Assembly (NCBI GenBank): GCA_913055155.1
Contig: CAJXJR010000005.1
Coordinates: 124,001-188,000 of the forward strand
Length of the DNA: 64,000 nt
Source of the DNA: an uncultured Erythrobacter sp.
Lineage (GTDB): Bacteria > Pseudomonadota > Alphaproteobacteria > Sphingomonadales > Sphingomonadaceae
Reading direction: 5' to 3'
Of the stretch, positions 61,257-64,000 are shown piece by piece. The position numbers were made by a program, and so were the translations under genes. Position 1 is the first letter of the stretch; each line of letters starts with the position of its first letter. A model generated the notes under the pieces. That model saw only the letters and a program-made list of their open reading frames with translations. It did no database searches and was not told the DNA's origin.

Positions 61257-62164
61257 GCGTCATTCGTTTTCCGGCTTTCGCCATCACCGCCGCGCTGGTG
61301 CTGGGCGGTTGCGGCGTGCAGCCTGCCAATGCCGAAGACGATCCCGCAGCCGCGCCGGAACTGGCGCCTGATGCCGAGGCAGAGCCGCCTGCAGCGGCCG
61401 TCCACACGAACTTCTCCTATGCCGGTGAACTGACGCAAGGCGGCTGGATTCGCGGGCAAGCGCCCAGCGGCACCGTGTATGCAACGCTTGGCGAAACCCC
61501 GCTGACGCTGGCCGAAGACGGCAGCTTCTTCGCCGCTTTCGACCGTGATGCAGGCCCTTCCGACCTGCTCGTCGCCACCATGGCCGACGGCAGCACCGTC
61601 ACCACCGAACTGGCGGTCAGCCCGCGCGCCTGGGATATCGAGCGCGTCAACGTCGCGCGCCGGGCGGGCGGGGCGAGCGAGAGCTTCATGCGTCGCCGCC
61701 AGCCCGAACTCGACGCGATCTGGGACGCACGCACCGCCGATTCGGACACAGACGGCTGGAAACAGGATTTCATCTGGCCGCTGACCGGGCGCATTTCGGG
61801 CCGGTTCGGTTCGCAGCGCATCTATCGCGGTGAACCGGGCAGCTATCATTCCGGGATCGACATCACCACCGGGCGCAGCGGCGACCCGTTCGTGGCGCCT
61901 GCCGCTGGCGTGGTGACGCTGGCCGCGCAAGAACCCTTCAGCCTTGAAGGGCACTTGCTGATCATCGACCATGGCGCGGGGCTCAACAGCGCCTTCCTGC
62001 ACCTGTCGCAGATCGACGTTGAGGTGGGAGACCGGGTGGAACAGGGCCAGGTGCTAGGGCGCATCGGCTCGTCCGGGCGGGCAACCGGCCCGCACCTGCA
62101 CTGGAGCCTGAAATGGCACCTCACCCGGCTTGACCCGATCCTGTTCACCGGCCCCATGCCCTGA
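61253..62164 (+). CDS. M23-family metallopeptidase, predicted lipoprotein
   Basis: 303 residues from GTG 61253. The signal ends in the lipobox LVLGGCG. The C-terminal LytM/peptidase_M23 domain (about 175-300) has both zinc motifs intact: YHSGIDIT (HxxxD) and HLHW, with the typical PAAGVVTLAA and GATGPHLH-like GRATGPHLHW. It probably cleaves peptidoglycan cross-bridges in the periplasm. The N-terminal part is a beta-rich domain. The next gene starts 17 bases after the stop. Confidence 0.9.
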   Translation: MSVIRFPAFAITAALVLGGCGVQPANAEDDPAAAPELAPDAEAEPPAAAVHTNFSYAGELTQGGWIRGQAPSGTVYATLGETPLTLAEDGSFFAAFDRDAGPSDLLVATMADGSTVTTELAVSPRAWDIERVNVARRAGGASESFMRRRQPELDAIWDARTADSDTDGWKQDFIWPLTGRISGRFGSQRIYRGEPGSYHSGIDITTGRSGDPFVAPAAGVVTLAAQEPFSLEGHLLIIDHGAGLNSAFLHLSQIDVEVGDRVEQGQVLGRIGSSGRATGPHLHWSLKWHLTRLDPILFTGPMP

Positions 62165-62180
62165 TTCCGGCGGCAGGGGC

Positions 62181-63173
62181 ATGAGAAAGCGTAACCTGGC
62201 GGCAGCGATCGTGGTGGCGCTTGCGCTGGCCCCTGGAACGCTGGTGCGGACCGCGATCCCGCGTGGCGACGCAATCGACCTTTCGATTGCCGCCATCGAC
62301 GACCTGCCAGAGGCTACGAGCCACGATGGCTTTACCAGTGAGGGCGTGTGGGAACTTTCCAGCGCGCGGCTGGATTTCGGCGGCTATTCGGCCCTGCTCG
62401 TCTTGGGCGCAGATACCTTGCGGGCCTTTTCCGACAGGGGCCGGATCCTGAGCTTTCCTGCACCGGGCGGCTCGTCCCCTTTTGCAACGCGCTTTTCAAA
62501 CCTGTGGGACCGCGGTGAACTAGACGGGACAGTGCCCGATATCGAAGCCGCGACGCGCGATCCTGCCACCGGTAACTATTGGATCGCCTTCGAGAACACC
62601 CATTCGCTGATCCGCTATTCGCGCGCCAGCGAGTTCGAGGCGGCTCGCCTGCCGCCCGAATGGCAGGGCTGGTATGAAAACGGCGGGGTAGAGGCCATGG
62701 CGCGCCTGCCCGACGGCCGTTTCCTTGTCTTGCCCGAGCGCGACGATACGGGGTTCCTCTATCCTTCCGACCCGGCGCAGGAGGTTGAGCCGTTGGCCTT
62801 CCACTTTGCCGTTCCCCGGGACTACAACCCGACCGACATGGCTGCCTTGCCCGATGGCCGCGTACTGGTGTTGCTGCGCAAGCTCGAGCGGGCTGTTCCG
62901 CCCTTCGCCTCGGCCATCGCGATTGCCGATCCGCGCGAGCTGGAAGACGGCGGCACATTGGAGCTAGGCCTGCTGACGGACCTTACCACCATCCTCCCGC
63001 GCGAGAATTATGAAGCGCTGGCGCTGGCCGGCGTGGCAGAGGACAGCACCGTCCAGCTGTGGCTGATGTCGGACGACAACCTCTCTGCCTTCCAGCGCAC
63101 GCTGCTGGCGCGGCTGGACTGGGCAGGCGACACCACCTGGCGCAAGGCGCACGAAAAAGCGCGCGAGGGTTAG
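62181..63173 (+). CDS. Phytase-like esterase (PF13449-type), exported
   Basis: 330 residues from ATG 62181 (MRKRNLAAAI). A signal peptide of about 25 residues is followed by a beta-propeller-like region: GVWELSSARLDFGGYSALLVLGADTLRAFSDRGRI, DIEAATRDPATGNYWIAFENTH, VEAMARLPDGRFLVLPER and YNPTDMAALPDGRVLVLLRK. This is the pattern of the esterase-like activity of phytase family. The substrate is unknown. A strong terminator begins within its last codons. Confidence 0.83.
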   Translation: MRKRNLAAAIVVALALAPGTLVRTAIPRGDAIDLSIAAIDDLPEATSHDGFTSEGVWELSSARLDFGGYSALLVLGADTLRAFSDRGRILSFPAPGGSSPFATRFSNLWDRGELDGTVPDIEAATRDPATGNYWIAFENTHSLIRYSRASEFEAARLPPEWQGWYENGGVEAMARLPDGRFLVLPERDDTGFLYPSDPAQEVEPLAFHFAVPRDYNPTDMAALPDGRVLVLLRKLERAVPPFASAIAIADPRELEDGGTLELGLLTDLTTILPRENYEALALAGVAEDSTVQLWLMSDDNLSAFQRTLLARLDWAGDTTWRKAHEKAREG

Positions 63174-63191
63174 CCCCTCACGCGCTTTTTC
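63153..63191. terminator. Strong bidirectional terminator overlapping a stop codon
   Basis: A 17-bp stem with one mismatch (GAAAAAGCGCG side 63153-63169, CGCGCTTTTTC side 63175-63191) and a 5-base loop. U-tracts on both strands can end the phytase-like gene transcript and the convergent rpmB transcript. The stem spans the plus-strand stop codon 63171-63173. Confidence 0.9.
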
Positions 63192-63215
63192 GAATTCAGC
63201 GGTGCGAAGTGCCGA

Positions 63216-63512
63216 TCAGGCGGCTTCGGACGAAGCCACGGCCTTCTTCAGTTCGCGCTTCACCTTCTGGGCGCGCGCGGAAAGCTTGTCGTCGCTGGTC
63301 TTCAGCAGCCAGTTGTCGAGGCCGCCGTTGTGCTCCACCGAGCGCAGGCCATGCGTCGAGACGCGGAACTTGAAGCTGCGGTCCAGCTTTTCGCTGATCA
63401 GCGTGACATTCTGCAGGTTGGGCAGGAAGACACGCTTGGTCTTGTTGTTGGCGTGGCTGACGTTGTTGCCGACCTGGCGGCCCTTGCCGGTAAGTTCGCA
63501 GATGCGCGACAT
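63216..63512 (-). CDS. rpmB: Ribosomal protein L28
   Basis: 98 residues from ATG 63512. L28 features are [40 protein letters not shown] and [22 protein letters not shown]. The C-terminal basic tail is longer than in E. coli (78 residues), usual for alphaproteobacteria. It appears monocistronic, with a promoter candidate 60-90 bases upstream. Confidence 0.97.
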   Translation of the reverse strand: MSRICELTGKGRQVGNNVSHANNKTKRVFLPNLQNVTLISEKLDRSFKFRVSTHGLRSVEHNGGLDNWLLKTSDDKLSARAQKVKRELKKAVASSEAA

Positions 63513-63571
63513 GACGAAATCTCTCGTTAGAAACGGTTGTTCAAAGCAGCTTTTGGGCTGGGAAAGGCGCT

Positions 63572-63600
63572 CGCATACAGGGGGGGTGGAGATTCGTCAA
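63572..63600 (-). promoter_or_regulatory. Candidate promoter of rpmB
   Basis: On the minus strand TTGACG and TATGCG are separated by exactly 17 bases, 60-88 bases upstream of the rpmB start. Position and direction fit well. Confidence 0.55.
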
Positions 63601-63714
63601 CCACTCCCTTGCGCCCCGGCAAGCCGGAACAAGCCTGCTGCAGGCCCGTTCTCTCCCCCGGGCCCGCAGCCTGGACTGCGCGCCCGAACGATGAATCCTC
63701 AGGGAGCATACCTT

Positions 63715-63960
63715 ATGAAGAAGTTCGCCATTATCGCAATTTCGGGCGCCATGGCCCTTGGCCTTTCCGCGTGCGACGTCGACCAGACCGAAGAAGGCGA
63801 ACTGCCCGAAGTCGATGTCGAAGGCGGCAACATGCCCGAATACGACGTCGAGACTGCCGACGTGGACGTTGGCACCGAAGAGGTGACCGTTGACGTGCCC
63901 GACGTCGATGTCGATATGCCGGACGATGCAGAGGGCGAACCGGTCACCGGAGACGAATAA
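63715..63960 (+). CDS. Very acidic predicted lipoprotein
   Basis: 81 residues from ATG 63715, with AGGGAG about 9 bases upstream. The signal MKKFAIIAISGAMALGLSAC ends in a lipobox (Cys20). The mature 62 residues hold 13 Asp and 12 Glu, 12 Val and no Lys, Arg or His, in alternating phrases such as DVDV, EVTVDV and VDVDM. This low-complexity pattern may bind cations or form beta structure, but no family or function is known to me. Confidence 0.72.
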   Translation: MKKFAIIAISGAMALGLSACDVDQTEEGELPEVDVEGGNMPEYDVETADVDVGTEEVTVDVPDVDVDMPDDAEGEPVTGDE

Positions 63961-64000
63961 CAGGCATATCCGGCCGTGACGGGGTCGCGTCCATCGTGGC

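Noticed and set aside
1-64000. tRNA, rRNA, CRISPR, insertion sequence, prophage or defence genes
   Set aside because: I looked for clover-leaf genes, spaced repeats, transposase or integrase motifs and toxin-antitoxin or restriction modules and found none I could support; nearly all sequence is explained by housekeeping genes.

Overview
The window is a high-GC bacterial chromosome segment that reads as ordinary, densely packed housekeeping DNA of an alphaproteobacterium, most likely Sphingomonadales and probably the Erythrobacteraceae. The taxonomic clues are the gene order mnmE-mnmG-rsmG-parA-parB, the order rho-hemJ-hemE-[gap]-ppsR-maf-aroE-coaE-dnaQ, the alphaproteobacterial families DUF6489, DUF1491, DUF2093, UrcA and DUF2497 (PopZ-like), and a sphingomonad-style suf operon. 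I see no tRNA, rRNA, CRISPR array, insertion sequence, prophage or recognised defence system.

The central landmark is a probable chromosomal replication origin in the gap between hemE and ppsR (about 13746-14047). The gap holds an 18-base run of pure A/T, several DnaA-box-like 9-mers and phased short repeats. Genes from 3.8 to 9.6 kb and from 10.8 to 13.7 kb lie on the minus strand and genes from 14.0 to 20.6 kb on the plus strand, so most of both sides are transcribed away from the gap. Left of it lies a ParABS segregation locus: parA, parB and five perfect parS-type palindromes between 5.6 and 9.2 kb, four of them inside genes. A PopZ-like polar organiser (23.1 kb) and a DivK-like single-domain response regulator (32.2 kb) lie to the right, so several cell-cycle functions fall within about 30 kb.

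Region by region: 0-3.7 kb, end of a DUF815 ATPase, a PQQ-type sugar dehydrogenase, free-Met-sulfoxide reductase and a glycine-zipper envelope protein. 3.8-9.6 kb, parB-parA-rsmG-mnmG-mnmE-DUF6489. 9.7-13.7 kb, dienelactone hydrolase, NTF2-like protein, rho, hemJ, hemE. 14-20.6 kb, ppsR-maf-aroE-coaE-dnaQ, then hpf, ptsN, thioesterase, DUF1491 and a SleB-type hydrolase. 20.6-25.7 kb, xth, an A-type Fe-S carrier, a CBS protein and the operon pcm-tolC-popZ-ferredoxin. 25.8-32.6 kb, class I fumarase, a LytS/LytTR two-component pair, UrcA, a lipid kinase, a metallophosphoesterase and divK. 32.7-36.0 kb, rplM-rpsI, cutA, ctaA. 36.1-45.0 kb, a MerC protein behind a Zur-like box, thiS-thiG, acyl-CoA synthetase, gamma-glutamyltransferase, pyrD and a DUF885 lipoprotein. 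46.5-53.5 kb, a ten-gene suf operon with almost no intergenic DNA, interrupted by a DUF559 protein and a lipoprotein. 53.5-64 kb, adenosine kinase, an MBL hydrolase, purD and xseA with overlapping divergent start codons, an M23 peptidase, a phytase-like esterase, rpmB and a very acidic lipoprotein.

No wholly new multi-gene system is evident. The points most worth following are the origin/parS layout, a candidate small RNA at 43.0-43.1 kb, a dispersed-repeat block at 46.0-46.4 kb, the CATG-overlapping purD/xseA starts and the unusual passengers of the suf operon. All functional calls come from reading motifs and gene order; no database search was run.
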